Shown: positions 8,258 through 18,300, counted from the first letter of the stretch. The stretch: 64,000 bases of DNA from Hyphomicrobiales bacterium (GCA_900468625.1 UBUL01000019.1:372001-436000); one strand, 5' to 3'. Notes: generated by a model not told the origin, from the letters alone. Translations and numbers: made by a program.

Positions 8258-10252
8258 TTATTGTGCCGTTCTGCGCCGCTTCATCAGCAATATCAGCAGC
8301 AGCGGCGCGCCGACGAGGGCGGAAACCAGGCCGGCGGGCATCTGGTAGGGAAAGGCGATCACCCGGCCGAACCAGTCGGCGAGCACCATGAGGCTGCCGC
8401 CGGCGAGCGCTGCACCGGCAAGCTGCGGAGCGGCACGCCGCAGGCCAAGTTCTCGCGCCAGATGCGGCCCCATGAGGCCGATGAAGCTCAAGGGGCCGAC
8501 GACGAGGGTGGCGGCTGCGGTCATGGCCGCGGCAAGGACAAAGAGACAGGCGCGGGCGAAATCGACGCGAATGCCGATTGCCTGGGTCGCCTGAGCCCCA
8601 AGCGGCAGCAGGTCGAGCCAACGGCGGGCGAGAAAGGCAAGCGCAAGGCCCGATATGGCCGCCATCGTCGCGGAAATTGCCTTTGATGTCTCAATAAGAT
8701 AAGTCGATCCGCTCATCCACTGCATTAATATCATCGCGCGCGGATCGCCGCCGGCGGCAAATACGCTGATGAAGGCATCGAGCATGGCTCCGAGTGCGAT
8801 ACCCGTCAAAAGCACCCGCTCCGGCGCAAAACCGGACCGGATGCCGAACAGGAAAATGGCAATGAGGACCGCGAATGCGCCGAGACCGCCGAAGCCCAGT
8901 TGGGCCGCCATGCCGGGAGCAGGCAGAAGAAAGAGAGCGGCGGTGACGCCAAGCGTGGCGCCCGCCGAAATCCCCAGCACCTCGGGGCTCGCCATCTCGT
9001 TGCCGCTGAGCCGCTGCAGGATCGTGCCGACGACGCCCAGCATCGCGCCGGCAGCGAAAGCTCCCGTAATGCGCGGCAGGCGATAGGGCAGCACGTCGGG
9101 CCAATGGAGATAGGCAAGCAGCGTCCAGGAGCCGTCCGGTGCGCGCCCGAAGAAGATCGCGCCGATCAGCAGCAGGAGGAGCGCCGGGATCGATGCGAGC
9201 AAGATGACGCGCGGTTCGCGCGACGTGCGGTTCGCATTCTGAGAGGGAGACGGCGCGCTGCGCTGCGCCGTCTTCAAACGCGGCAGCATCAGGAGCAGCA
9301 ATGGCGCGCCGAGCAGTGCAGTAATGGCACCCGTTGGAAGGAAGGTCGAAGAGGCACCGGACAGCAGCACCAGAGCTTCATCGGTCAGAAGCAGCAATCC
9401 CGCGCCGATCAGAGGCGACCAGATGAGCTGGCCCTTCATCTGTCGGGCGCCGGCAAGCTGGGCAATGCGCGGGGCAATGAGGCCTATGAAGCCAATAACG
9501 CCGACAGCGCTGGTGACGATTGCAGCAAGCGCGATCGCGATGCAGACGGCAACTATGCGGGTGCGCTTTACAGATAGGCCAAGCCCGCTTGCGCCGCTGT
9601 CGCCAAGTTCCATGAGCGCCATCGGCCGCACCATCAGCAGGGCCGCGACTGAAAGAATGGCAATTTTCGGCAGGAGAGACAGCGGAATGGTCCAGCTTTG
9701 CTGTGCCAGCGATCCCGCCCCCCAGACGAAGAGGCCGGAGAGATAGCGATCGTTCATCAAGACGAGAATGGCGGCAAGCGCGCCGCTCCAGACGCCGACG
9801 ATCAAGCCGGCAAGTACCAACGCCAAAGGCGAAAAGCCGCGCCTTGCGCCGATCAGGAAGACGACCGCGGCGGCAGCGGCGCTACCGAACATCGCAACGG
9901 CATCGCGGCTGAGACCCTGAAGAGCGGGAAAGGCGAGCATGACGGCAACGAGCGCGAGATTGGCGCCTGCGGAAATGCCGAGCGTCGAAGGCGAGGCCAG
10001 CGGGTTGCGCAGCACCTGTTGCAACAGGCTTCCCGACAGAGAAAGGGCAGCACCCGCCAGCAATGCGGTGGCGATCCTCGGCAACGTCGAATAGATGAGC
10101 AGCAGGCGCCGCGGATCGTAACCTGATTGCTGCGCGAACAGCCGCGAAAAGTCCGGGGACAGTTGATGCCAGGCAAGGAGACCAGCGAGCACGAACAACG
10201 TCAGCACCACGGCGGGAGCGCCGAGGATATTCTTGGCTTTGAGGCGGGTCAT
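8258..10252 (-). CDS. fhuB: FhuB-like fused ABC permease for ferric siderophore
   Basis: The 664-residue protein contains two tandem FecCD-family permease domains (about 1-330 and 345-664), the fused arrangement typical of FhuB. Each half carries GxxLxxxGxxLQxxxRNPLAxP-like segments, for example LLQQVLRNPLASPSTLGIS in the first half and ILQRLSGNEMASPEVLGIS in the second. Each half also has a GVIGFIGLIAP-like coupling region. It forms the inner-membrane channel for the ferric hydroxamate. Its ATG overlaps the fhuD stop by four bases (ATGA), so the two are translationally coupled. It is the last gene of the sigma factor-GNAT-fhuCDB run. Confidence 0.93.
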   Translation of the reverse strand: MTRLKAKNILGAPAVVLTLFVLAGLLAWHQLSPDFSRLFAQQSGYDPRRLLLIYSTLPRIATALLAGAALSLSGSLLQQVLRNPLASPSTLGISAGANLALVAVMLAFPALQGLSRDAVAMFGSAAAAAVVFLIGARRGFSPLALVLAGLIVGVWSGALAAILVLMNDRYLSGLFVWGAGSLAQQSWTIPLSLLPKIAILSVAALLMVRPMALMELGDSGASGLGLSVKRTRIVAVCIAIALAAIVTSAVGVIGFIGLIAPRIAQLAGARQMKGQLIWSPLIGAGLLLLTDEALVLLSGASSTFLPTGAITALLGAPLLLLMLPRLKTAQRSAPSPSQNANRTSREPRVILLASIPALLLLLIGAIFFGRAPDGSWTLLAYLHWPDVLPYRLPRITGAFAAGAMLGVVGTILQRLSGNEMASPEVLGISAGATLGVTAALFLLPAPGMAAQLGFGGLGAFAVLIAIFLFGIRSGFAPERVLLTGIALGAMLDAFISVFAAGGDPRAMILMQWMSGSTYLIETSKAISATMAAISGLALAFLARRWLDLLPLGAQATQAIGIRVDFARACLFVLAAAMTAAATLVVGPLSFIGLMGPHLARELGLRRAAPQLAGAALAGGSLMVLADWFGRVIAFPYQMPAGLVSALVGAPLLLILLMKRRRTAQ

Positions 10253-11208
10253 GCCAGTTTTTCCAGATGATCGATCAGGATGCGCGCGAAACGCTCCGCT
10301 TCCTGCACCATGCCGAACATCAACGTGCCCGGCAGCACGGAAACGCGTCCGTCCCTAACGAAGGGAAGGCTGGTCCACAAAGGGCTATCTTGAAGATTGT
10401 CGAGCACGTTGGGCGGAAGCAGGGGTTCGAATGCGATCAGACGCAGGTTTTGATCGAGCGTTGCCAGTTGCTCCAGCCCGATCGTTTCGAAACCCCAGTA
10501 GCCGCCGGGTCCGGTCCAGGCATTCTTGAGGCCGATCCTGGTCATGACATTCTGGTAGAGGCCGGCGCCGCAGTAGATGCGGGCATGGCGGGTATCGACG
10601 AAATTGATCAGGGCAAGTGGCGGCGCATCGAGCCTCTTCACACGGTTTGCACAGTCGTTGAAGAATTGCTCGGAACGGGCAAGGAAATCCTCGGCCTGCG
10701 GCCTGCGGCCGATGGCGTCCGCCAGAAGCCGCGTGGCCGCGATGGAGCGCTGCAACGCCCCGCCGCCTTCGGCATAGATCGTCAATTCCATGACCGGTGC
10801 AATCGCCCCCAGTCGCGGTCTCAATGGAGCAAGATAGGGGGTCGTCAGGATCAGGGCGGGTTTGATGCTTGCCAGGACCTCAAGATTGATTTCGCCGGTG
10901 GTGCCGAGATCGACAACGCCACCAGGCATTTTCGGTTCGACGACCCAGGTATCCCAATCGGCAAGAGAGGCGATGGCAGCCGGCGTGACGCCGAGCGCCA
11001 GTAGCGTCGATGCCAAGCCGTAATCGAGAGAGACGATCGGACCGGATATCGGGTCGGCCGCCGCTTCCATCGTTGGAACGGCAAAAAGCGCCGTGGCGGC
11101 GAGAAGCGTGCGGCGCGACAGCCTGAGGTTTTCGAAAAGGCGCTCAGATGACATAGGCAAGCGGCGTTCCATGCACGGGATGAGCGGTGACGCCCATATT
11201 CGTGCCAT
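10249..11208 (-). CDS. fhuD: FhuD-like periplasmic ferric-siderophore binding protein
   Basis: This is a periplasmic binding protein of the FhuD/BtuF class. The longest frame gives 319 residues. The natural start is probably the ATG at 11154 (MSSERLF), which puts the twin-arginine motif LSRRTLLAATALF near the N-terminus and suggests Tat export. The body has the expected segments VSLDYGLASTLLALGVTPAA, IKPALILTTPYLAPL and a long connecting helix. It captures the ferric siderophore in the periplasm and delivers it to FhuB. With the 11154 start, the gene overlaps the end of fhuC by 11 bases. Confidence 0.9.
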   Translation of the reverse strand: MARIWASPLIPCMERRLPMSSERLFENLRLSRRTLLAATALFAVPTMEAAADPISGPIVSLDYGLASTLLALGVTPAAIASLADWDTWVVEPKMPGGVVDLGTTGEINLEVLASIKPALILTTPYLAPLRPRLGAIAPVMELTIYAEGGGALQRSIAATRLLADAIGRRPQAEDFLARSEQFFNDCANRVKRLDAPPLALINFVDTRHARIYCGAGLYQNVMTRIGLKNAWTGPGGYWGFETIGLEQLATLDQNLRLIAFEPLLPPNVLDNLQDSPLWTSLPFVRDGRVSVLPGTLMFGMVQEAERFARILIDHLEKLA

Positions 11209-11956
11209 AGATCATATTGAGCGTCTCGGCCTTCATGAGGCTCGACGATGGGCCTGCGGCGATCAGATGGCCTTGTTTCAGCGCATGCAGATGGTCGCAG
11301 AAGTGTGCTGCGACGTTGATATTGTGCAGGACGAGAATGACGCTCAAAGCCTTCGTCCGGCAAAGGTCGCGCACGAGGCCGAGGATTTCCATCTGGTGGG
11401 CGATGTCGAGCGCCGAGGTCGGCTCGTCGAGCAGCAGGCATCGGCTGTCCTGTGCGACCAGCATGGCGATCCAGACGCGCTGGCGTTCGCCGCCGGAAAG
11501 CGTATCCACCATCCTCCGCGCCAGGGTATCGACATGCGTCAGCTTCATCGCGGTCTCCACCTTTTCCCGGTCGAGATCGGTGAAGCGCCCGAGCGCGCCA
11601 TGCCAAGGGTAGCGCCCGCAGGCGACGAGCTCTTCGACGGTCATGCCGGCGGCCGACGAGGTGTCCTGCGGCAGATAGGCGACGGCGCGTGCAAAGGCGC
11701 GCATATCGTAGGAGCCAGCGGTGCCACCATCGAACAGAATGCGTCCGCCCGTTGGCTGGAGCTGTCGTGCCAGCAATTTGATCAGCGTGGATTTGCCGGA
11801 ACCGTTATGGCCGATCAGACCGGAAATCTCGCCTGCTTTGAAGCCGATATCGAGCGGATGAAGAATGGTCTTGCCGGCGACCTCGAAACGCAGGCCTTCG
11901 GTCGCAAAAACCGTTGTATGACGTTGCACCTCTGAAATGGTCCTTTCGTCTTTCAT
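11144..11956 (-). CDS. fhuC: FhuC-like ABC transporter ATPase for ferric siderophore
   Basis: The 270-residue cytoplasmic ATPase has Walker A GHNGSGKST (about 49-57), the signature LSGGERQR (about 153) and Walker B CLLLDEPTSALD (about 171). It matches the FecE/FhuC branch that powers siderophore uptake. It partners with the fused permease and binding protein encoded directly downstream. A 60-bp gap separates it from the upstream GNAT gene on the same strand, so it is probably expressed from the RirA/IRO-controlled promoter in front of the sigma factor gene. Confidence 0.93.
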   Translation of the reverse strand: MKDERTISEVQRHTTVFATEGLRFEVAGKTILHPLDIGFKAGEISGLIGHNGSGKSTLIKLLARQLQPTGGRILFDGGTAGSYDMRAFARAVAYLPQDTSSAAGMTVEELVACGRYPWHGALGRFTDLDREKVETAMKLTHVDTLARRMVDTLSGGERQRVWIAMLVAQDSRCLLLDEPTSALDIAHQMEILGLVRDLCRTKALSVILVLHNINVAAHFCDHLHALKQGHLIAAGPSSSLMKAETLNMIYGTNMGVTAHPVHGTPLAYVI

Positions 11957-12016
11957 TATTGTTCCCGCCGCAGCGCGCCGCCTTCCTGAAATACTGGTCG
12001 CCGGAAGGCGGCCGGA

Positions 12017-12490
12017 TTAGTTGATGGAGGTCAAGGGTTTGACGAAGAACAGGCACGGATCGCTCTCACCCCACAGCGTCGGGAATATCTCGGCGCGGAT
12101 GAAGCCGTTCCTATCGTAAAAAGTGCGGGTTCTATCGTATTGCGGTTCGTCCTTGCCGCGCGGGGCGAGCGTCTTGACCGTCAGGAGCTTACAATCGGCG
12201 GAACGGGCAAATGTCTCGGCTGCCGCCAGCAGCCGCTTACCGACGCCGCTTCTATGGTAACGGCGCCTGGTTGCAATCACCAGAACCTCCATCGCCGCCG
12301 GCGGATGAGGGTGCAATGCGACGAAGCCAGCAACGGTGTCCGCCTCCATGCACCCGAACATCGGCAGGGCTTCTACTGCGTCCGCGCAGGCCTCTATGAC
12401 ATCCGGATTGGTGAACCAATCCGTCAATTCCGACATGATGGCACGACAGATAGCGCCTTTGGCTTCGGTTATTTCGACGGTTTCCTGCAT
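12017..12490 (-). CDS. GNAT-family N-acetyltransferase of unknown substrate
   Basis: The ATG at 12490 (MQETVEITEAKG) gives 157 residues. An upstream frame extension would overlap the sigma factor gene and looks non-coding, so I reject it. GNAT motif A is visible as EVLVIATRRRYHRSGVGKRLL, with the R/Q-x-x-G-x-G/A acetyl-CoA pyrophosphate loop. The following FYDRNGF is the usual motif B aromatic region. The substrate is unknown. Its place between the sigma factor and fhuC suggests a role linked to siderophore handling or self-protection, but that is inference from position only. Confidence 0.75.
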   Translation of the reverse strand: MQETVEITEAKGAICRAIMSELTDWFTNPDVIEACADAVEALPMFGCMEADTVAGFVALHPHPPAAMEVLVIATRRRYHRSGVGKRLLAAAETFARSADCKLLTVKTLAPRGKDEPQYDRTRTFYDRNGFIRAEIFPTLWGESDPCLFFVKPLTSIN

Positions 12491-12537
12491 CTGTTCGTTG
12501 CTTTCCTGGCTATGGCATGCTGAGCGGCGAGCCTCCG

Positions 12538-13128
12538 TCAGGCCCGCATCTCCCGCACGCGCGCTGATCGGTTTCGCCTGTGGCTGCTCTCGGCAGCACA
12601 GCTCTGGTCGGCTTCCAGTGAGATGGCGGCGAGGCACTTCGAATGCGCCTCTCGCAGAAGACCGCAAACAAGGGAGCGGGATACGCCCGCCTCCCTGGCG
12701 ATGATGTTTTGGGGAATGTCGTCGAAATAATGCTCCTCGTAGAACTTTCGGGTTCTGGCGGGCATGGATTCGACGGTGCAGCGAAAGGCTTTATAGGCCT
12801 CGGCCTCATGAAGATGTTCTTCAGGACTTCCGTAGCCGGAGGTGTTGCCGCCGACTTCTTCTTCGAGGAACAGGCCGCGCTCATATTGTCGCCGCCGCAT
12901 ATGATCGGTCGCCAGATTGCGCACCATGCGCATCACGTAAGGCGCAGGCGCCGCTATATCCTCCTTCAGCGGCTTGGAGACCAGCTGCAGGAGAACTTCT
13001 TGCACGACATCCTCGGCCAAGCTCATGCAGCCGGTGATCCTGCGCGCGATGGAGAGGAGCTTCGGATAGGCGTGTAGTGCTGTTTGGAGTTGCTCATTGG
13101 AAGTCGACTGTGAAAGGTTGGCAATCAT
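12538..13128 (-). CDS. rpoI: ECF sigma factor, RpoI/PvdS-like iron-starvation sigma
   Basis: The 196-residue protein has sigma region 2 (about 20-85; SLAEDVVQEVLLQL and MRMVRNLATDHMRRRQYERG) and region 4 (about 115-170; MPARTRKFYEEHYFDDIPQNIIAREAGVSRSLV, given in part: the helix-turn-helix is IIAREAGVSRSLV). This pattern fits iron-starvation ECF sigmas such as RpoI of R. leguminosarum, which drives siderophore synthesis genes. No anti-sigma (FecR-like) gene lies next to it, so control is probably transcriptional through the IRO box at 13199-13213. Its likely targets are the divergent promoters near 19.4-19.6 kb. The C-terminal 25 residues after region 4 are Arg/Ser-rich and unusual. Confidence 0.88.
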   Translation of the reverse strand: MIANLSQSTSNEQLQTALHAYPKLLSIARRITGCMSLAEDVVQEVLLQLVSKPLKEDIAAPAPYVMRMVRNLATDHMRRRQYERGLFLEEEVGGNTSGYGSPEEHLHEAEAYKAFRCTVESMPARTRKFYEEHYFDDIPQNIIAREAGVSRSLVCGLLREAHSKCLAAISLEADQSCAAESSHRRNRSARVREMRA

Positions 13129-13198
13129 GTCGGGCTCTCGCTGAAATCCAAAGTTGCATTTCTGTGCGCCCCTCTTTTTTAGAGGAACCTATAAAACA

Positions 13199-13213
13199 TG
13201 ATAATGAGAGTCA
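13199..13213 (-). promoter_or_regulatory. IRO box (probable RirA operator) of the sigma factor gene
   Basis: TGATAATGAGAGTCA is an exact TGA-N9-TCA IRO box in an AT-rich 163-bp gap, 71 bp upstream of the ECF sigma gene. It is the third such box in the locus. Confidence 0.8.
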
Positions 13214-13291
13214 AGATAGAGAAGTCGAAAAGTGAAGCAACTCATGAATCATGGATTATCTTACTGATTTTATTAGATATCTTAATAGACT

Positions 13292-14062
13292 CTAGAAGGA
13301 AATCCCGCTTTTGTGATGCCGCCATCGCGGTTCTGTCACCGGCCTTGATGTGGCGATAGCCCATTGAAAATCCCCGGCTTCTTCGCCGCAGATCCGGCCG
13401 GGACGCACGAAAATCGGTTCGCTTCGCCCTCGGTTTCTGATGCTAAAAGTTGTACCTCCAGGCACCGGTATCACGCTTCGCGGGTCGGCCAAAAAGCCCT
13501 GACCGAGGCATTTCAGCGCTGCCTCCTTCTGAACCCAATAGGCGAGAAAGGCATCGGGGCGGTGTCGCGGGTCCGCTTGCCGCATTTGATCGAGTTCTTG
13601 TTCGGAAAGGATCATGGGCATGATTTCATCCGCTTCCGATTCGGAAAAAGCGTCGAGCCGTTCGATATCGATGCCGACACGGCTGCCGCGGCAAACCGCA
13701 AGGGCCACCGTGTCCTTCGTGTGTGAGAGACTGAAGTCGATATCGGGATAGGCAGGCAGGTAAGGTCGGCCGAAGGGGGTAATCGCGATGGGAAGCGCTT
13801 GCGGAGCGCTTCCGACCAGATTGCCGATGATGCTGCGGCACAAGATCCGACCGCCAACGAAGAGACGCCGCGCCGCGCATGATCGAAATGCGGCGGCACG
13901 GTCTTTTTCCGTCTCGTCCAATATCGACTCTGGCAAGGGCAGACCGTCAGACAGATGCAGGCTATGAAGCTCCACCTGAGCGGTCTTTTCCTCCCGTTGG
14001 AATGTCGCCACCTTATTCCGCTGCCTGTCCGATGTGGGAGGGAAGTTCGCTCGATTGCCCAT
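13292..14062 (-). CDS. 4'-phosphopantetheinyl transferase (Sfp/EntD superfamily)
   Basis: This enzyme converts the apo carrier domain of the neighbouring NRPS to its holo form. Motifs are FGRPYLP and DFSLSHT (P1/P2 region), VGIDIERL (Mg2+-binding Asp) and YWVQKEAALKCLG (W-x-x-KEA-x-x-K). The 256-residue frame overlaps the 3' end of the monooxygenase gene by 50 bases. Internal GTG codons at 14011 and 13975 would remove most or all of that overlap, and the second follows a GGGAGGAAAAG ribosome binding site, so the true start is uncertain. It is the last gene of the NRPS-monooxygenase run and plays the part VbsP has in vicibactin synthesis. Confidence 0.88.
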   Translation of the reverse strand: MGNRANFPPTSDRQRNKVATFQREEKTAQVELHSLHLSDGLPLPESILDETEKDRAAAFRSCAARRLFVGGRILCRSIIGNLVGSAPQALPIAITPFGRPYLPAYPDIDFSLSHTKDTVALAVCRGSRVGIDIERLDAFSESEADEIMPMILSEQELDQMRQADPRHRPDAFLAYWVQKEAALKCLGQGFLADPRSVIPVPGGTTFSIRNRGRSEPIFVRPGRICGEEAGDFQWAIATSRPVTEPRWRHHKSGISF

Positions 14063-15332
14063 GCGTTTCCCATTGTACGATCGGATCGAGCTGATCGAGA
14101 TCGAAATGCTTGCGGCCGAGCAATGCGTTGGCGATCACGGCGCTGCGCCATGCGGCAAGACTGAGCTGCGGCTCGGCAATGCCATGGCTGTGGCGCCCGG
14201 CGTTGAGAACGAAGATGCGGTTCTGGCGCGGGCCGTCCCATGCGAGCGAGAAGTCGCTTTCGAGCACCGGCTCGCCGATGGAGTTGAGTTCGATGCGATT
14301 TTCTAGCGAATGCAGGAATTGCGGAAGCACGAAGCGATAGCCGGTGGCAAGGACGATCATATCGACGGTAAGCCTTTCGATGCTGTCATCGAAACCGTTG
14401 CGCATCGTCAGCGTGATTTCCGGGCCATCCTGCTCGGCCGCAATGACATTGCGGAACGGCCGTAGCGATATGCCATGATCCGGATTGCCGGCGGCATCAA
14501 GCTTGCGCTCGTAGAGCCGCCGGTAGAGCTTTTTCAATGTCGAGGCGGAAACGCCGTCGCTCGCCAGCACCTGCCTGCGCGTATGGGTGAGGCGCAGTTC
14601 TTCGGGCAGCCCATGGAAACGCTCCATATAGCTCGGCGTGAAAAGCTCGTTGGTGAAGGGCGTGGCGTCGAGCGGTTCGAAATTCGGCCGGCGGCTGATC
14701 CAATGAATGGTCGAGATATTGTTCAGATCGAGAAGCGCATCGGCGATCTCCGCTCCGCTTTGGCCGCCGCCGATGACGGCGACGCGCGGGGCTTTGACAT
14801 CTCCAATTCGCTGCGTCGCCTCGCTGCTGTGGAAGGTCATCGATTTCGGCAGCTGTTCGGCCCAGGCCGGGCGAGACGGGATCTTGCCAACGCCGACGGA
14901 GAGATTGCGGGCCGCGATCGCGCCGTTATCGGTGGCGACGGAGAAAAAGCCGCCATCGGCATGAACCTCGCGCACGCTTGTCCCGAAGCGAAGCGAGGTC
15001 AAGCCGCGCGCGACCCATCCGAGATAATCGGCAAATTCCTTGCGAGGGACGGCTTCATATTCCGCATTGAGAAACTGATAAAATCGTTTATGTGCAACGA
15101 GATATGAGAGAAAGCTCCAGCGGCTTGTCGGATTGGTGGCGGTGACCAGATCCTTGAGAATTGATGTCTGCATTTCCGCACCCGGCAGCATCATTCCCGG
15201 ATGCCATGCGAAGGATGGACGCCGTTCGAAGAAGCGGACGGCAAGTTGCGGTATGGAATCGAGCTGGGCGGCAAGGCTGAGGTTGAAGGGACCGATTCCG
15301 GCTCCGGCGAGGTCGAGCACGTGCGATGTCAT
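14013..15332 (-). CDS. L-ornithine/L-lysine N-hydroxylase (flavin monooxygenase, VbsO/PvdA/IucD family)
   Basis: The 439-residue enzyme hydroxylates the side-chain amine of ornithine or lysine using FAD, NADPH and O2, the first committed step to hydroxamates. Visible motifs are the FAD site GAGIGPFNLSLAAQL (about 9-23), the NADPH site VAVIGGGQSGAEIADALL (about 183-200) and the C-terminal LATGYRF (about 328). Length agrees with the family. Sequence alone does not tell ornithine from lysine as substrate. It lies 32 bp downstream of the NRPS on the same strand, and its product is the natural substrate for the acyltransferase at 19670. Confidence 0.9.
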   Translation of the reverse strand: MTSHVLDLAGAGIGPFNLSLAAQLDSIPQLAVRFFERRPSFAWHPGMMLPGAEMQTSILKDLVTATNPTSRWSFLSYLVAHKRFYQFLNAEYEAVPRKEFADYLGWVARGLTSLRFGTSVREVHADGGFFSVATDNGAIAARNLSVGVGKIPSRPAWAEQLPKSMTFHSSEATQRIGDVKAPRVAVIGGGQSGAEIADALLDLNNISTIHWISRRPNFEPLDATPFTNELFTPSYMERFHGLPEELRLTHTRRQVLASDGVSASTLKKLYRRLYERKLDAAGNPDHGISLRPFRNVIAAEQDGPEITLTMRNGFDDSIERLTVDMIVLATGYRFVLPQFLHSLENRIELNSIGEPVLESDFSLAWDGPRQNRIFVLNAGRHSHGIAEPQLSLAAWRSAVIANALLGRKHFDLDQLDPIVQWETHGQSSELPSHIGQAAE

Positions 15333-15364
15333 GATGCAGCTCCAGGATGATGTCGAAGAGTGGA

Positions 15365-18300
15365 TTACTTGACGGCGTCTTTGGACAGCGGCGCCGGCGC
15401 GAAGGCATGGTCAAGCCGCCGGGCGAAACGCTGATGGAAGGGCGTCTTGCCGATGATCGTCAGGTGGTTGGTGCCCGTGACGATCTCCGATGCCGTCGCA
15501 TTCGGCGAATAGCGCCGCCAGTCGATGACGTTGAGGGCGCGCGTAAGCGAATCCTCGGCGGCAAAGGCATGGATGCGGAAATCCGATTGCTCCAGGCGGT
15601 AGTTCCGGAAGATCATCGCATTGTCGATGAGGATCCAGAACGTGTGTTCTTCCGAGCCGATATCGGGGCCATCCGTCGGCAGCTTGACACTGTGCTTGAC
15701 GACATGATGGAGGAACTGTTCGTAAACCTCCTCGTTCATGGCGGCAAAGAGCCTCTTCCAATCCTCGCGCATCGGCGTGATCGCAAGCCACTTCTGGACT
15801 TGAGCATGGGTGCGGTCGCGGACACCGCCTTCGAAGTGCGGCATAATGCCGATAGTGAACTCCTCGTCCATGTCACAGACGTCGACCATACCGATCATGC
15901 GCAGATCGATGTCGTTGTCGAGCTGCCGGGCCGCCTCATAGGCAAGGAGCCCACCCCACGACCAGCCGAGAAAAGCGCAGGGCCGGCCCTTGGCTTGTCT
16001 GCGCACCGCTTCTGCATAGCGCGCCGTGATATCTTCGACGCGGGTGCTCAGCGCCTTAGTTTCGGTGAGCGAATAGCAGATGAAGCCCGTCGCCGGCTGT
16101 TCCGGACCGAGATAATCGACGAGGCGCATATATTCGCGCGTGCTGACGAGGAGGCCTGGAAAGCAATAGAGCACAGGCCGGTCGCCCTTGCGTCTGAGGT
16201 AGACCACATCGACACCGGTCTCGTCGCGGCTGCCGTCGATTGCGAGTGCTAGGTCGCGCACCGTCGGATGGTTGAACATGTCGGCGATCGACAGCGGCCA
16301 TTCGGGATGGCGCATCTTCAGGCGCGAGACGATGCGCACGGCCATCAGTGACTGTCCGCCGATATCGAAGAAATTCTCCGTGACGCCGATATCGCCGATG
16401 TCGAGAATGTCCCTCCAGACGTCGAGGATCGCTTTTTCCTTGTCGTTGGTAGGGGCTTCGATTTCGCGCTCGAGGCGCGGTGCCGGCAGGGCGGCGCGAT
16501 CGAGCTTGCTGTTTGGCCCCATCGGCAGCCTGTCGATGATCATGATGGTCTGCGGCACCATGTAGTCTGGCAGGGCGGTCATGGCAGCACGGCGCAGCTC
16601 GGTCACGCTCAAACTCTCAACCTCGCGCGGCACCACATAGGCGACGAGCGAACTGCGTCCCCCGTCATTGTGCAATAGGATAACCGCCTCTGCCACACGC
16701 TGATCGGAGCGCAGCACGGCTTCGATCTCGCCCGGCTCGATGCGGAAGCCGCGCAACTTGATCTGGTGATCGACGCGGCCGGCGAATTCGACGATGCCGT
16801 CTTCCCTCCAGCGGCCGAGATCGCCAGATTTATAGAGCCTGCCGCCTTGCGAGAAGGGATCGGGAATGAAGCGGTCCGCCGTCAGCTCCGGCTGGCCGAG
16901 ATAGCCGCGCGCCAGGCCGCTGCCGCCGATATGGATTTCGCCGATCACGCCGACTGGAACCGGCGCAAGGTCGGCATCGAGCACATAGACGCGCCGGTCG
17001 CCGACGCCGCGGCCGATCGGCGCGACTGTTCCCTCGAAACGGGTTCCCGCTGGAATCTTCCAGATCATCGGCGTCATGATCGTTTCGGTCGGGCCGTAGC
17101 CGTTGATCAGCAGCTGCGCTTTGAGGTTCTCGGTGATCATGTCGAACACCGCCTGCGACAAGGCCTCGCCGCCGAAGGAATAGAGCCGCAGCCGCGGTAT
17201 GTCGCCATTTTCGCCGGCATATTCGGCAAGTCCGCGCACATAGCTGGTGGGCAGGCTGGCATTGTTGACGCGGTGCCGCTTCATCATCGCGAAGGCGTCT
17301 TCCGGTGTGGCAAGCTTGTCCTGCGTCAGCACCACGCCGCCGCCGGCCATCAGCGGCACCATCCAGCGCTCATGGCCGCCGTCGGAGGTGAACGGCAATA
17401 CGGGATACTCGCAGGACTCCTCGCTCATCTCGTAGATGCGCAATGTCGCCTTGCAATGATGTGCGAGCGGGCCGTGCTCGACGGCGACGCCTTTCGGCAC
17501 GCCCGTCGAGCCCGACGTGTAGATCGCATAGGCAAGCTGCTGTGGAGCAATGATCGTTGCCGGCGCGTCGATGCTCTCGGCGGACAGGTCGATGGCATCG
17601 AGATTGAGGTAGGGTATCGCAATATCGCTCGGCAGGTTTGCGATGTGTTTTGCGCGGGAAATGACGAGCGAAAGGCCGGGAGCCGTCAGAATGTGACGAT
17701 TGCGGGCTTCCGGGTGGTCCGGCTCGACCGGCGTAAATGCGCCGCCCGACTTCAAGACGGCAAGAATGGCGATGATCGCATCGATCGACTTTTCAAGGGC
17801 GATTGCGACGCGTTTTTCCGGGCCGATGCCCATCGTGATGAGACGGTGCGCCAGCCGGTTGGCGGCAGCTTCGAGCTCGCCATGTGTAACCGATCTTTCG
17901 CCTTGCGCAACGGCAAAGGCGTTCGGTCGCCGTCTTGCCTGTGCGGAAATAACTTCGTGAATCGGCATGCCATCGTCCGGTTCCGGCGCGTCTGGGTAGG
18001 GTGCCGAAAGCCTGTCCAGCTCTTCCGGCGAGACAAAGGGAATATATTTGACCTGAAGACCGGGATCGGACTGCAACTGTGTCAGTGCCACGGCAAGATC
18101 GTCGGCGAAGCGGATGATTTGCTTTCGATCATGCTTTTGCGGGTCGAAGCCGATGCTGATGCGAAGCCTGCCAGCGGTTGCGGGTGAAGCGGTGATGACC
18201 AGATCGGCATCGCGGCGCGCCGGCGGTTCGATGGGGCTGCGTAGAGGGACGCCGTTCGAGGTTGCTTGCAGGAGGCGCTGCGGCGGACGCACGTCAAGGA

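Noticed and set aside
12491..12667. Upstream extension of the GNAT gene to give 216 residues
   Set aside because: The extension overlaps the end of the sigma factor gene and its Arg/Ser/Pro-rich sequence is not GNAT-like; the ATG at 12490 fits better.
16766..18187. 473-residue open frame opposite the NRPS adenylation domain
   Set aside because: It is antisense to conserved A-domain motifs and has no recognisable fold.
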